A stretch of DNA of 40,801 nucleotides, taken from Halobacteriales archaeon QS_4_69_31 (GTDB lineage: Archaea; Halobacteriota; Halobacteria; Halobacteriales; Haloarculaceae). The notes under the pieces were generated by a model that was not told the origin of the DNA, searched no databases, and saw only the letters and a program-made list of their open reading frames with translations. The stretch's first letter is position 1. Every line of letters begins with the position of its first letter. The stretch lies in the NCBI GenBank assembly GCA_003021655.1, contig PXRP01000021.1:7374-48174 (forward strand), written 5' to 3'. Of this stretch, positions 15,067-22,429 are shown piece by piece. Both the position numbers and the translations under genes were made by a program.

Positions 15067-15669
15067 ATGGCCGAGGGAACCCGGGGCCCCACCGACGCGG
15101 ATCCCTTCGTCGTCAGGACCGGCGCCGCGGAGAGCGGTGGCGAGCGCGTCCGCCTCGAACTCACGCTGGGCCCGGCCCCCGGGAGCGACCGATCCCGCGA
15201 CGACCTCCCGCACGGGCGGTGGCTCTTCGAGGGGTCGGACGAGCACGTCCACCCCGAACAGGAGGAGACGATAGAGGTACTCACGGGCGAGATACGGGTC
15301 GTCCTGGCGGGAGACGAGCACACGCTGACCGAGGGCGACGAGATGACGCTCCCGAGGGACGTCCCCCACCGGCACTGGAACCCGACCGACCGCCCCGCCC
15401 GCATCGTCCAGGAGCGACGTCCAGCACTCCGGACCGACGAGTTCGCCGAGACGCTATTCACGCTCGCACAGGCCGGGCGGACGGACGACGACGGGACGCC
15501 GGGGTTCCTCCAGCTGGCAGTGATCGCCGACGAGTTCCCCGACGACACCTACCCGACCGTCGCGCCGGTCGGCGTCCAGAAGGCCCTGTTCGCGGCCACG
15601 GCGCCGATCGGTCGGCTGGCGGGCTACGAGGCGACGTACTCCCGGGAGGACGTCGAGGACCTTCGCTGA
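15067..15669 (+). CDS. Cupin-domain protein
   Basis: The 200-residue protein has a single cupin barrel. Motif 1 includes EHVHPEQEETIEVLTGE (metal-binding His, His, Glu) and motif 2 includes PRDVPHRHWNP. The C-terminal 70 residues (TDEFAETLFTLAQAGR, GFLQLAVIADEF) form the helical extension common in cupins that act on or bind small oxidised metabolites. Such proteins are often metal-dependent dioxygenases, isomerases or sensors, and the substrate here is unknown. ATG 15067 matches the leaderless promoter. The operator-like motif suggests regulated expression, possibly with the divergent hydroxyacid dehydrogenase. Confidence 0.85.
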   Translation: MAEGTRGPTDADPFVVRTGAAESGGERVRLELTLGPAPGSDRSRDDLPHGRWLFEGSDEHVHPEQEETIEVLTGEIRVVLAGDEHTLTEGDEMTLPRDVPHRHWNPTDRPARIVQERRPALRTDEFAETLFTLAQAGRTDDDGTPGFLQLAVIADEFPDDTYPTVAPVGVQKALFAATAPIGRLAGYEATYSREDVEDLR

Positions 15670-15802
15670 CGCGATCCCCGGCTGGAGCGTCGACAGGCCC
15701 GGGAGGGGTGGATCCCGGACCCGCGCGATGCGGGGCGGAAGCACCGCGGAAGGGACAGAGGGGTCACGCGTTCCGGCGAGGTGTGGGTCGTGGTCCCACC
15801 GG

Positions 15803-15818
15803 GGACGGTCACATAAGT
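15803..15818 (+). promoter_or_regulatory. Promoter of the ilvD remnant, with repeated motif
   Basis: GGACGGTCACA (15803-15813) is shared with both arms of the inverted repeat at 13798-13906. It runs into a TATA-like ACATAAGT about 27 bases before the ATG at 15841. The promoter therefore looks intact although the gene behind it is not. Confidence 0.5.
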
Positions 15819-15840
15819 GCGCGGGGTACCAAACGATCCC

Positions 15841-16005
15841 ATGGCAGACCGGAGACACAGGAGCAGGGACGCCGTCGACGGCCCGGAGCGCGCCCCCAAT
15901 AGGGCCTTCTTCCACGCGATGGGCTACGACGACGACGACCTCCAGCGCCCGCTCGTGGGCGTCGCCAACCCCCAGGCGGAGATCACGCCCTGCCCCGCCG
16001 AGTGA
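15841..16005 (+). pseudogene. N-terminal remnant of dihydroxy-acid dehydratase (ilvD)
   Basis: The 54-codon frame reads as the start of IlvD: SRDAVDGPERAPNRAFF, AMGYDDDDL, then PLVGVANPQAEITPC, where the Cys is the first Fe-S ligand. The true protein is about 550-590 residues. Here it ends three codons after that Cys (PAE, stop), and the 230 bases beyond show no IlvD sequence in any frame. The promoter and start codon survive. Loss of the rest fits rearrangement beside the IS element at 16238. A functional IlvD would have to be elsewhere. Confidence 0.75.
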
Positions 16006-16177
16006 GGGCGCCCCCGGCCCACATGAGGGGACCCGGCCCGGTCGCCCCGTACGGTCCCGCCGGGACGGTCCGGCCGCGGGGGCCGTGACCGCCGGCCGGG
16101 GTGGATCCGTCGGCGCGGGGTGGCGGATCATTACTGACGCATGATAGTTGTTGTCGGCACGTCGCGAAAGCCGGCGC

Positions 16178-16237
16178 AACAGGTTCGGGTATCGACCGAC
16201 TGCCGAACCTGTTCGGGAGATTTAACAAACATTTATA
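16178..16237 (+). promoter_or_regulatory. Disconnected promoter/operator of the VWA-kinase-phosphatase operon
   Basis: AACAGGTTCGG (16178-16188) and its exact complement (16203-16213) form an 11-base inverted repeat with a 14-base loop. A competing CCGAAC-CT-GTTCGG hairpin lies at 16203-16216. Then comes an AT-rich ATTTAACAAACATTTATA (16220-16237) that would serve as BRE/TATA. If the IS element is removed, this box sits about 32 bases before the VWA start codon. The region is an inferred ancestral promoter. Confidence 0.5.
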
Positions 16238-16267
16238 TTGTTTTGCGACAATCGTTACCGTGTATAC

Positions 16268-16786
16268 TTACGGATACAAGTACTTGAAGACATTCGGCGG
16301 ATCAATTGTTTCGAGGGCGTCAAGAGCGGCGTCTCGAAGATCGTCCAGATCGTCGAAGAGTCGGTTGCCAAGGCGCTGGTTAAGCTGTCGCCAGACTTCT
16401 TCCGCGGGGTTCAACTCCGGTGAACCCCGCGGAGGGTAACACAGTTCGATCGGCGTGTCTTCGACATATTTCTGGACCTTGTTCGCTCGGAAGTACGAAG
16501 CGTTGTCCAAGACGACACAGATTTTCTCGCCGAATCGTGTCTGGAGCGCGTCTAACCACCGTATTGTGAGATCGGCGGTGAAGTTGCTTTCACAGGAGAC
16601 GACGAACGTCTCGCCATCGTCGGTCACTCCACCGAGGAGTTTGAGGCTCTCCCACGCGCCCGTCACCGGCAGTGACGGGCGCTCGCCCTCCGGAAACCAC
16701 GCGTTGATCAGCGTCGAGAGCGTCTGACGCGTCTGATCGATCGCTATGATTGTGTATCCGTCGTCCAGATCGTTCGCCTTTTTTTG
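16268..16786 (-). CDS. IS630 transposase, catalytic frame (ORF B)
   Basis: Continuing in the -1 frame from the A7 tract, this frame gives KKANDLDDGYTIIAIDQTRQ, where the first catalytic Asp lies in AIDQT. The second Asp is in VVLDNASYF and the final Glu in SPELNPAEEVWRQL, forming the DDE triad of Tc1/mariner-IS630 transposases. The frame has no start codon of its own at the junction, so it can only be made as a fusion with ORF A through a -1 shift or by slippage to eight A residues. All three catalytic residues are present, so the element could still be active. Confidence 0.78.
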   Translation of the reverse strand, partial: QKKANDLDDGYTIIAIDQTRQTLSTLINAWFPEGERPSLPVTGAWESLKLLGGVTDDGETFVVSCESNFTADLTIRWLDALQTRFGEKICVVLDNASYFRANKVQKYVEDTPIELCYPPRGSPELNPAEEVWRQLNQRLGNRLFDDLDDLRDAALDALETIDPPNVFKYLYP

Positions 16787-17289
16787 AACCCTTCTTGGAA
16801 GGTGTCTTGGGCGCGCTCGTCGGACTTGTCGTATTCCGGTCGGGCTGTCTTCCAGGACAGCCCGGCCTCGGGCATCAACCGACGGACGTGACGCTCGCAG
16901 TACTCCACATCGAACTCGTCTATGAGATACTGTCGCGCATGAGCAACGTCCCACGCTGGCGCGTCGACGCCAACTTCTTCCGGCGGATTGTGAAGCGCGG
17001 ATTCGAACTGCTCGCGTTCCGATTCGGAGAGTTCGGCCGGGGCACCGGATCGGTGTTCGTCGTAGACGACATCCTCGAACGGCTCGTCGGCGAGCCGTTC
17101 GAGTCTGTCAAGCCACCGTGACAGCCATCCAGCAGTGTATCCGTATCGTTCGGCGACTTCTTTCTGGGTCGCGTCCTCTTCTTCGAGGTAGTTGATCGCC
17201 GCCATCAACCGCTGTGTGGGCTTCTTTCCTTCGACCTCCGCCAAGACCTGGCGGAGGTCGTCGGTCGACACATCGTTGAGGGGGGCCAT
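16744..17289 (-). CDS. IS630 transposase, N-terminal frame (ORF A)
   Basis: The frame encodes 181 residues beginning MAPLNDVSTDDLRQVL. It holds the helix-turn-helix region (QKEVAERYGYTAGWLSRWLDRL) and a second winged-helix segment (YCERHVRRLMPEAGLSWKTARP) that bind the inverted repeats. It runs into an A7 tract (16779-16785, read as T7 on the plus strand), then reads ERR-like unconserved sequence and stops. The DDE domain continues in the -1 frame. IS630 elements are known to use frameshifting or transcript slippage here, so this may be an intact two-frame gene. Confidence 0.8.
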   Translation of the reverse strand: MAPLNDVSTDDLRQVLAEVEGKKPTQRLMAAINYLEEEDATQKEVAERYGYTAGWLSRWLDRLERLADEPFEDVVYDEHRSGAPAELSESEREQFESALHNPPEEVGVDAPAWDVAHARQYLIDEFDVEYCERHVRRLMPEAGLSWKTARPEYDKSDERAQDTFQEGFKKRRTIWTTDTQS

Positions 17290-17381
17290 TACCGGTTTGA
17301 TGGACTCGATCTTGAAAAAGATTCAGCCGATAGTATGAGTAGCAACAAAGTACATAGGGGACGAGAGTTACGGGGAAAGTG

Positions 17382-18569
17382 ATGGCGACACTCGGGACCG
17401 ACGTCAACAGGCCGAACGTCCCCCCCGAGGGGGCGACGCTCTCGGCGACAGTCGACGTCACGCCGGGGGAACAGACGACGGGGGTCGAGCGTCACGTCCT
17501 GCTGTGTCTCGACACCAGCGGGTCGATGAACGGGGAGAAACTCGAACAGGCCCGGGAGGGGGCCGCCTGGGTGTTCGGACTGCTCGAGGACCGCGACTAC
17601 GTCGGCATCGTGGCCTTCGACACGGACGCACGGGTCGTGATGCGGCCGACGCGGTGGGGAGATACGCAGCGGTCGGTCGCGATGGACCGCGTCGAGGAAC
17701 TCGGCGCGGGCGGCGGGACGGACATGTACGACGGCCTGGACACCGCCCGGCGGACGCTCGAGTCCCTCGACCACCGCGCCGAGACCGCCCGGGCCGTCCG
17801 GCGGATCCTCCTGCTGTCGGACGGCAAGGACAACGCCCGCGGCCCGGGTGATTTCGCGGCGCTGGCCGAGTCAATCGACGACGCGGGGATCCGCGTCGAG
17901 GCGGCGGGTATCGGCACCGACTACCGCGAGGAGACGATCCGGACGCTGGGCGAGACAGCGCGGGGGACCTGGACCCACCTCGAATCGCCCGGCGACATCG
18001 AGGCGTTCTTCGGCGAGGCCGTCGAGGACGCGGGCTCGGTCGTCGCGACCGACGCAGTGCTCGAACTCGACGTCGCCAGGGGCGTCGAGGTCAGCGAGGT
18101 CCACCGCGCCCGCCCGCAGGCCCAGCCTGCCGACGTGGACTGGGAGTCAAACACCGCCGTAGTTCCCCTGCCGGACCTGGTCGAGCGCGAGGGCCAGCAG
18201 GTGACGATGAAGGTCCACGCGCCGCCGGCCGACCCCGGCGAACGCACGCTGGTCGACGTGACGCTCAGAGCGCAGGGCGAGACCGCGACCGACGCGGTCA
18301 CCGTCGAGTACACCGACGACAACGCGGCGCTCGCCGAGCACAACGAGTCGGTCTCGCTGGACCACAGACACACGGTCGTGCGGACGGCACTGGGGCGGGG
18401 CGACGTCGACACCGCCGAGACGGAACTGGAGAAGATGACCCGCGTCCACGGCGAGGACACGGACCTCGTCCGGGAGGCCGCGGAACAGACCCGGCTCGTC
18501 AAGGAGGGCGGCCGCGCCGAGCGCAACAGCGCGACCAAGATCGTCGATACCGACCGACTGGGAGAGTGA
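17382..18569 (+). CDS. VWA-domain protein, first gene of a TerY-P-like triad
   Basis: The protein is 395 residues. The von Willebrand A domain (about 36-215) has a complete MIDAS: DTSGS at 44-48, Thr113 in GGGTDMYDG and Asp147 in LLSDGKD. A beta-rich domain follows (about 216-310), then a helical tail with Lys/Arg/Glu (325-395). There is no signal peptide, so it is cytoplasmic. VWA domains bind metal-dependent protein ligands. In TerY-P systems the VWA protein partners with a kinase and a phosphatase, exactly the next two genes. ATG 17382 lies 30 bases from the IS right end. Confidence 0.88.
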   Translation: MATLGTDVNRPNVPPEGATLSATVDVTPGEQTTGVERHVLLCLDTSGSMNGEKLEQAREGAAWVFGLLEDRDYVGIVAFDTDARVVMRPTRWGDTQRSVAMDRVEELGAGGGTDMYDGLDTARRTLESLDHRAETARAVRRILLLSDGKDNARGPGDFAALAESIDDAGIRVEAAGIGTDYREETIRTLGETARGTWTHLESPGDIEAFFGEAVEDAGSVVATDAVLELDVARGVEVSEVHRARPQAQPADVDWESNTAVVPLPDLVEREGQQVTMKVHAPPADPGERTLVDVTLRAQGETATDAVTVEYTDDNAALAEHNESVSLDHRHTVVRTALGRGDVDTAETELEKMTRVHGEDTDLVREAAEQTRLVKEGGRAERNSATKIVDTDRLGE

Positions 18570-18575
18570 CAGGGC

Positions 18576-19805
18576 GTGAGCCAGCACCCCGCGACGGGCG
18601 ACCGCGTGCTCGGTCGGTACGAACTGCGCGAGACAATCGGCGAGGGCGGGTTCGCCGAAGTCTACCGGGCGGTCGACACCGAAACCGGCACCGACGTCGC
18701 GGTGAAGTTCCCCAACTACGAGGGGAGCCGCAACGACCGGTCGGTCATCGACCAGTACTTCCGGAAGGAGGCAGAGACGCTCGCCCAGATCCGCGACGCG
18801 GGCGGCCACGACAGCCTCATGTCGCTGGTCGACTCCGGCGAGCACCGCGGCACCTCCGTACTGGTGGTGGAACTCGTCGACGGGTTCGAACTCGACGACG
18901 CGATCCGCCAGACCGGCCCCTTAGAGGACATCGAGGAGGTCCGCCAGATCGGCATCGACCTCTGTGACGCGATGAGCTTCCTCCACGAGAACGAGATCGT
19001 CTACCGTGACCTGAAACCGGACAACGTGATGGTCACCGACCGGGACGGGAGCGTCACGCCCGTGCTGATCGACTTCAACACCGCCACTGGCTTCGACTCG
19101 ACGGCCGACGTCACCGACGCGACGACCATCGTCGGCCCGTACAAGCCCCGCGAGGTCGCCGAGGCCGACCAGAGCGAGGTCCGCCAGGGGCCGTGGTCCG
19201 ACGTCTACTCCGTCGGGAAGATCCTCCTGTACCTGCTCAAGGGGACGGTCCCGCGCAAGGACGGCGTCGACCCGCGGGACTTCGGAGCGACCTGCGACTC
19301 CTACCTCGCCGAGATCGTCGAGACGGCGACCCAGACCGACTACGAGCGCCGCTACCGGAACGCGACCGCGATGAAACGCGTCCTGGAGGCGCGGGACCCG
19401 AGTCCCCCCTCGGCGGCCCGCCTGCGACACACCCAGGCGGACACCGAGTACACGGTCTACCCCGGCGACACCATCGGCCGCCGGTACGCCGAGGGGCCGA
19501 CCCCCTCGATCGCCATCGAGGACGACGAGGAGTTCATCTCGACGGTCCAGGTCCAGTTCGACACCGACGACGACGGCGAGTGGTTCGTCCGCGACCGCAG
19601 CCTCAACGGCACCTACGTCCGGACCCGCGGCGGGTGGCAGCGGGTGCTCAGCCGCGACGGCCGCGAGCGCCTCCGCGAGCGCGGCGAGGACCCCACCGAC
19701 CGCGACGGCGAGGTCCCGCCGACCACCTACGGGCTGATGGACGGCGACCTCGTCGCACTGGTCCACCCCAGTTACGGCGTCACCTTCGAGTTCCAGTCAC
19801 GATGA
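18576..19805 (+). CDS. Ser/Thr protein kinase with C-terminal FHA-like domain
   Basis: The protein is 409 residues and soluble. The kinase domain (about 15-272) has glycine loop GEGGFAEVY (22-30), Lys44 in VAVKF, catalytic loop YRDLKPDN (143-150) and, instead of DFG, DFN at 166-168. A C-terminal domain (about 289-405) has an FHA-type SLNGTYV at 342-348, which would bind phosphothreonine. The start is GTG at 18576, six bases after the VWA stop. The stop overlaps the phosphatase ATG as ATGA. The kinase, reader domain and phosphatase therefore form one reversible phosphorylation switch. Substrates are unknown. Confidence 0.92.
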   Translation: MSQHPATGDRVLGRYELRETIGEGGFAEVYRAVDTETGTDVAVKFPNYEGSRNDRSVIDQYFRKEAETLAQIRDAGGHDSLMSLVDSGEHRGTSVLVVELVDGFELDDAIRQTGPLEDIEEVRQIGIDLCDAMSFLHENEIVYRDLKPDNVMVTDRDGSVTPVLIDFNTATGFDSTADVTDATTIVGPYKPREVAEADQSEVRQGPWSDVYSVGKILLYLLKGTVPRKDGVDPRDFGATCDSYLAEIVETATQTDYERRYRNATAMKRVLEARDPSPPSAARLRHTQADTEYTVYPGDTIGRRYAEGPTPSIAIEDDEEFISTVQVQFDTDDDGEWFVRDRSLNGTYVRTRGGWQRVLSRDGRERLRERGEDPTDRDGEVPPTTYGLMDGDLVALVHPSYGVTFEFQSR

Positions 19806-21064
19806 GATACGCGACCAGTTACGACGTCGGCGACCGCAAGCGCGAGGACGGCATCAACGAGGACAGCGTCGCGATTGCGGTCTTCGAGGACGGCCACCGC
19901 GACGGCTACCGGCACCGCCCCGCCGCCGACCTGCGCGAGGCCGACCAGCGTGCGGACGCCGGCGACTCAGGTGCGGACGCCAGCGACCCGCACGAGGCCG
20001 GCGACCCGGCCGGCGAGGGCACCACCGACCCGCACGCGGGCGACGACGACCGCGCCGGCAGTGACGCCAGTGACCCGCGGGACCACCGGACGCTGGTCGA
20101 CCCGGTCGAGCGGGCAGACGAGGCGGGCGACCCGGGTGGTGAGACGCCCACGAACCGGAGCGTGGCCGTCTTCGCGCTCGCGGACGGCGCCGGCGGCCAC
20201 GACGCGGGCGACGTCGCCGCCTACCTGGCGACGACAGCGGTCTGTGCGGAACTGGCGCCGGTGGGGATCCGCGCCGCCCGGAGCGACCCCGGCGCCTTCG
20301 ACGTTGAGGTCGCGGCGCCCCTGGACCCGCGACCGCGGCCCGACGACCTGGAGGCGGCCGTCGCGGCCGCGGTCGTCACCGCCCACCGCGAGGTTCTCGA
20401 GTACGCCGCCGCGGCCGGCCGCCAGGCCTACACGACCGTCGTCGCCGGGGTCGCGGTCGGCGGGCGCCTCCACTACGGGTGGGTCGGCGACAGCCGCGCC
20501 TACCTCGTCAACGAGGCCCGAGAGACCATCACGCCGGTCACGAGCGACCACGCCGTCGTCGAGGCGCTGGCCGAGGTCGGTGAACTCGACGACGTCGAGG
20601 CGCGCGTCCACCCGCGGAACAACGAGATCACCCGCGCGCTCGGCGGCACCGGCGACGAGGACCCCGAGACGGCGACCGTCCAGGTCGAGACCGACACGGT
20701 CCCGGTCTACGCCGAGGACACCGTCCTGGTGACCAGCGACGGCCTCGTCGACGCCCAGACGGACGCGCGCCGACTCTACGAGCGCTACGTCGCCGCCGAC
20801 CGCGACGAGGCGGCCGCCGAACACGTCCGCGAGCGGGTCGTCACCGACGGGGAGATCCGCGACCGCGTGCTCGACGCGCCGTCGCTCGACCGGGCGGCCG
20901 CCGACCTGGTCGCGCTGGCCAACGACCGCGGCGGCAAGGACAACGTCTCGGCGCTCCTGTTTCGCGACCCGGCGCTGGCCCCGACGCCCGACTCGCTCCC
21001 CGACCGCTCGCCCGGCCTCGACGAGCCGATCGAGGACCGACAGACGACCATCGGCGACGACTGA
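19802..21064 (+). CDS. PP2C-family protein phosphatase
   Basis: The protein is 420 residues. Metal-binding aspartates are Asp21 (INEDS), Asp128 (ADGAGGH, 127-133), Asp313 (TSDGL) and Asp380 (GGKDN), with GDSRAYL at 229-235. This is a complete PP2C site. Between the first strand and the DGAGGH motif is an 80-residue Asp/Gly/Ala-rich insert (about 35-115) of low complexity, probably disordered. The tail ends DRQTTIGDD. It presumably reverses the action of the kinase, whose stop codon it overlaps by four bases. Soluble, like its partners. Confidence 0.92.
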   Translation: MRYATSYDVGDRKREDGINEDSVAIAVFEDGHRDGYRHRPAADLREADQRADAGDSGADASDPHEAGDPAGEGTTDPHAGDDDRAGSDASDPRDHRTLVDPVERADEAGDPGGETPTNRSVAVFALADGAGGHDAGDVAAYLATTAVCAELAPVGIRAARSDPGAFDVEVAAPLDPRPRPDDLEAAVAAAVVTAHREVLEYAAAAGRQAYTTVVAGVAVGGRLHYGWVGDSRAYLVNEARETITPVTSDHAVVEALAEVGELDDVEARVHPRNNEITRALGGTGDEDPETATVQVETDTVPVYAEDTVLVTSDGLVDAQTDARRLYERYVAADRDEAAAEHVRERVVTDGEIRDRVLDAPSLDRAAADLVALANDRGGKDNVSALLFRDPALAPTPDSLPDRSPGLDEPIEDRQTTIGDD

Positions 21065-21175
21065 AGCGACCGCGGGCGCTCGGCGTCGGCGGTCCGCCCG
21101 CCGACTGTCCGGCTAGCCAGACCGGCCGACCGTCGAGGGGGTCGCTTATCTGGCTGGGGGGCAAACCCCGGAGCG

Positions 21176-22033
21176 ATGCGAGTCGGAATCGTCGGGCAGA
21201 AGGACAATCGCCGCGCGGCAGGGCTCGCGGCCGATGTCGCCGACCGGCTCGTCGAACTCGGGGTCGACGTGGCCGTCGACGAGGTGACCGCCGAGCAGTT
21301 CGACGGGGAGTGGCCGTCGCGAGCGCCGTCGCTGTCGGCGGTCGCCGCGCCCGTCGACGCGATGTCGGGCTGTGACCTGGTGGTCTCTATCGGCGGCGAC
21401 GGCACGTTCCTCTTTGCCGCCCGCGGGGCCGGCACGACGCCGCTCATGGGCGTCAACCTCGGCGAGGTGGGCTTTCTGAACGCGGTCCCGCCCGAGGAGG
21501 CGGTCCCGGCCGTCGAGGCCGAGGTGGCCACCTACCGCGACCGCGGGGCCGTCGAGACGCGGGACGTGGCGCGCCTGCAGGCGACGGGCGAGGACTGGTC
21601 GCTCCCGCCGGCGCTCAACGAGGTCGTCGTCCAGGGCCCCCGGCGGGGTCACGGCGGCGGCACGGGGGTCGAGGTCCGCGTCGACGGCTCGGTCTACGCG
21701 AGCGGCCACGCCGACGGCGTCCTCGTGGCGACGCCGACCGGCAGCACCGCCTACAACCTCAGCGAGGGCGGCCCGCTCGTCCATCCGTCCGTCGAGAGCA
21801 TGGTCCTCACGGAGATGAGCGCCGAGTCGCCGATGCCGCCGCTGGCGGTCGGCCTCGACGCGACGGTGACCGTCCGGGTCGAATCGGCCGACGGCGGCTA
21901 CGTCGTCAGCGACGGCCGCCGCCGACGGGCCATCGACGGACCGACGCTCGTCCGGGTCGAACGGGCCGAGGAACCGGTCCGGATCGCCGGCCCACCCCTC
22001 GATTTCTTCGCGGCGCTGGGCAAACTGGAGTGA
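21176..22033 (+). CDS. nadK: NAD(+)/NADH kinase
   Basis: The 285-residue protein makes NADP from NAD with ATP (or polyphosphate). The catalytic GGDG lies at 73-76 in SIGGDGTFLF. Other motifs are GVNLGEVGFL, the conserved NE in PALNEVVV, and ATPTGSTAYNLSEGGPLVHP, the NAD-binding signature. Length is normal. A GCTTAT box near 21146 is about 27 bases before ATG 21176, giving a leaderless mRNA. It is independent of the phosphatase gene 111 bases upstream. The stop is one base from the convergent membrane gene's stop. Confidence 0.94.
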   Translation: MRVGIVGQKDNRRAAGLAADVADRLVELGVDVAVDEVTAEQFDGEWPSRAPSLSAVAAPVDAMSGCDLVVSIGGDGTFLFAARGAGTTPLMGVNLGEVGFLNAVPPEEAVPAVEAEVATYRDRGAVETRDVARLQATGEDWSLPPALNEVVVQGPRRGHGGGTGVEVRVDGSVYASGHADGVLVATPTGSTAYNLSEGGPLVHPSVESMVLTEMSAESPMPPLAVGLDATVTVRVESADGGYVVSDGRRRRAIDGPTLVRVERAEEPVRIAGPPLDFFAALGKLE

Positions 22034-22034
22034 G

Positions 22035-22325
22035 TTACTTCTCGGCGGTGGCGAACAGAACGGGGGCGGTGACGATCAGGACGAGGCCGACCAGTTTGTA
22101 CTGGAGGATACTGCCGAGGAGGCTCAGTTCCTTGGGGTCGTACATGATGCTGCCGGGCATCAGGAGCAAGAGCAGTCCGAAGCTCAGGACGTGGAGCATG
22201 GCGAGCTTGCGCGATTTCAGCGGCAAAACCCCCAGCAAACCGAGCACGAACCCGACGAGGAGCGCGTCGCCGAGGTTCACCTTCAGGAGGAACCCGTCGA
22301 TGACCTGCAGCGGTATCGGGAACAT
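22035..22325 (-). CDS. Small haloarchaeal membrane protein
   Basis: The protein is 96 residues starting MFPIPLQVIDGFLLKVN. Three membrane segments are visible: ALLVGFVLGLLGVLPL, LAMLHVLSFGLLLLLMP and LQYKLVGLVLIVTAPVLFAT. I recognise this as a conserved haloarchaeal type of unknown function. ATG 22325 is used instead of a TTG nine codons upstream. A GTTTAAAG box at about 22354-22361 on the minus strand lies near 30 bases upstream. The gene converges on nadK with a one-base gap. Confidence 0.8.
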   Translation of the reverse strand: MFPIPLQVIDGFLLKVNLGDALLVGFVLGLLGVLPLKSRKLAMLHVLSFGLLLLLMPGSIMYDPKELSLLGSILQYKLVGLVLIVTAPVLFATAEK

Positions 22326-22429
22326 TCTTGTGCGAAACTCGCTCTGTGGCAATCTTTAAACTTCCGTTACGGGGGCGCCGGGACGCTCTCACACCTTCAC
22401 GGCCTCCCCCCCGGGTCGCCCGGTCGGTG

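Larger units (their letters stand above)
16238..17350 (-). mobile_element. IS630-family insertion sequence
   Basis: A low-GC island of 1,113 bases is almost filled by a minus-strand transposase. The proposed ends have imperfect inverted repeats: the left starts TTGTTTTGCGAC, and the right, read inward, starts CTTTGTTGCTAC. They match at 8 of 12 positions and are flanked by TA on both sides (16236-16237 and 17351-17352), the target duplicated by IS630/Tc1 elements. The size fits the family (about 1.1-1.2 kb). Exact ends remain provisional because the repeats are weak. Confidence 0.75.

Noticed and set aside
16101..16439. Plus-strand frames across the left end of the IS element
   Set aside because: They are antisense to the transposase and cross the element boundary.
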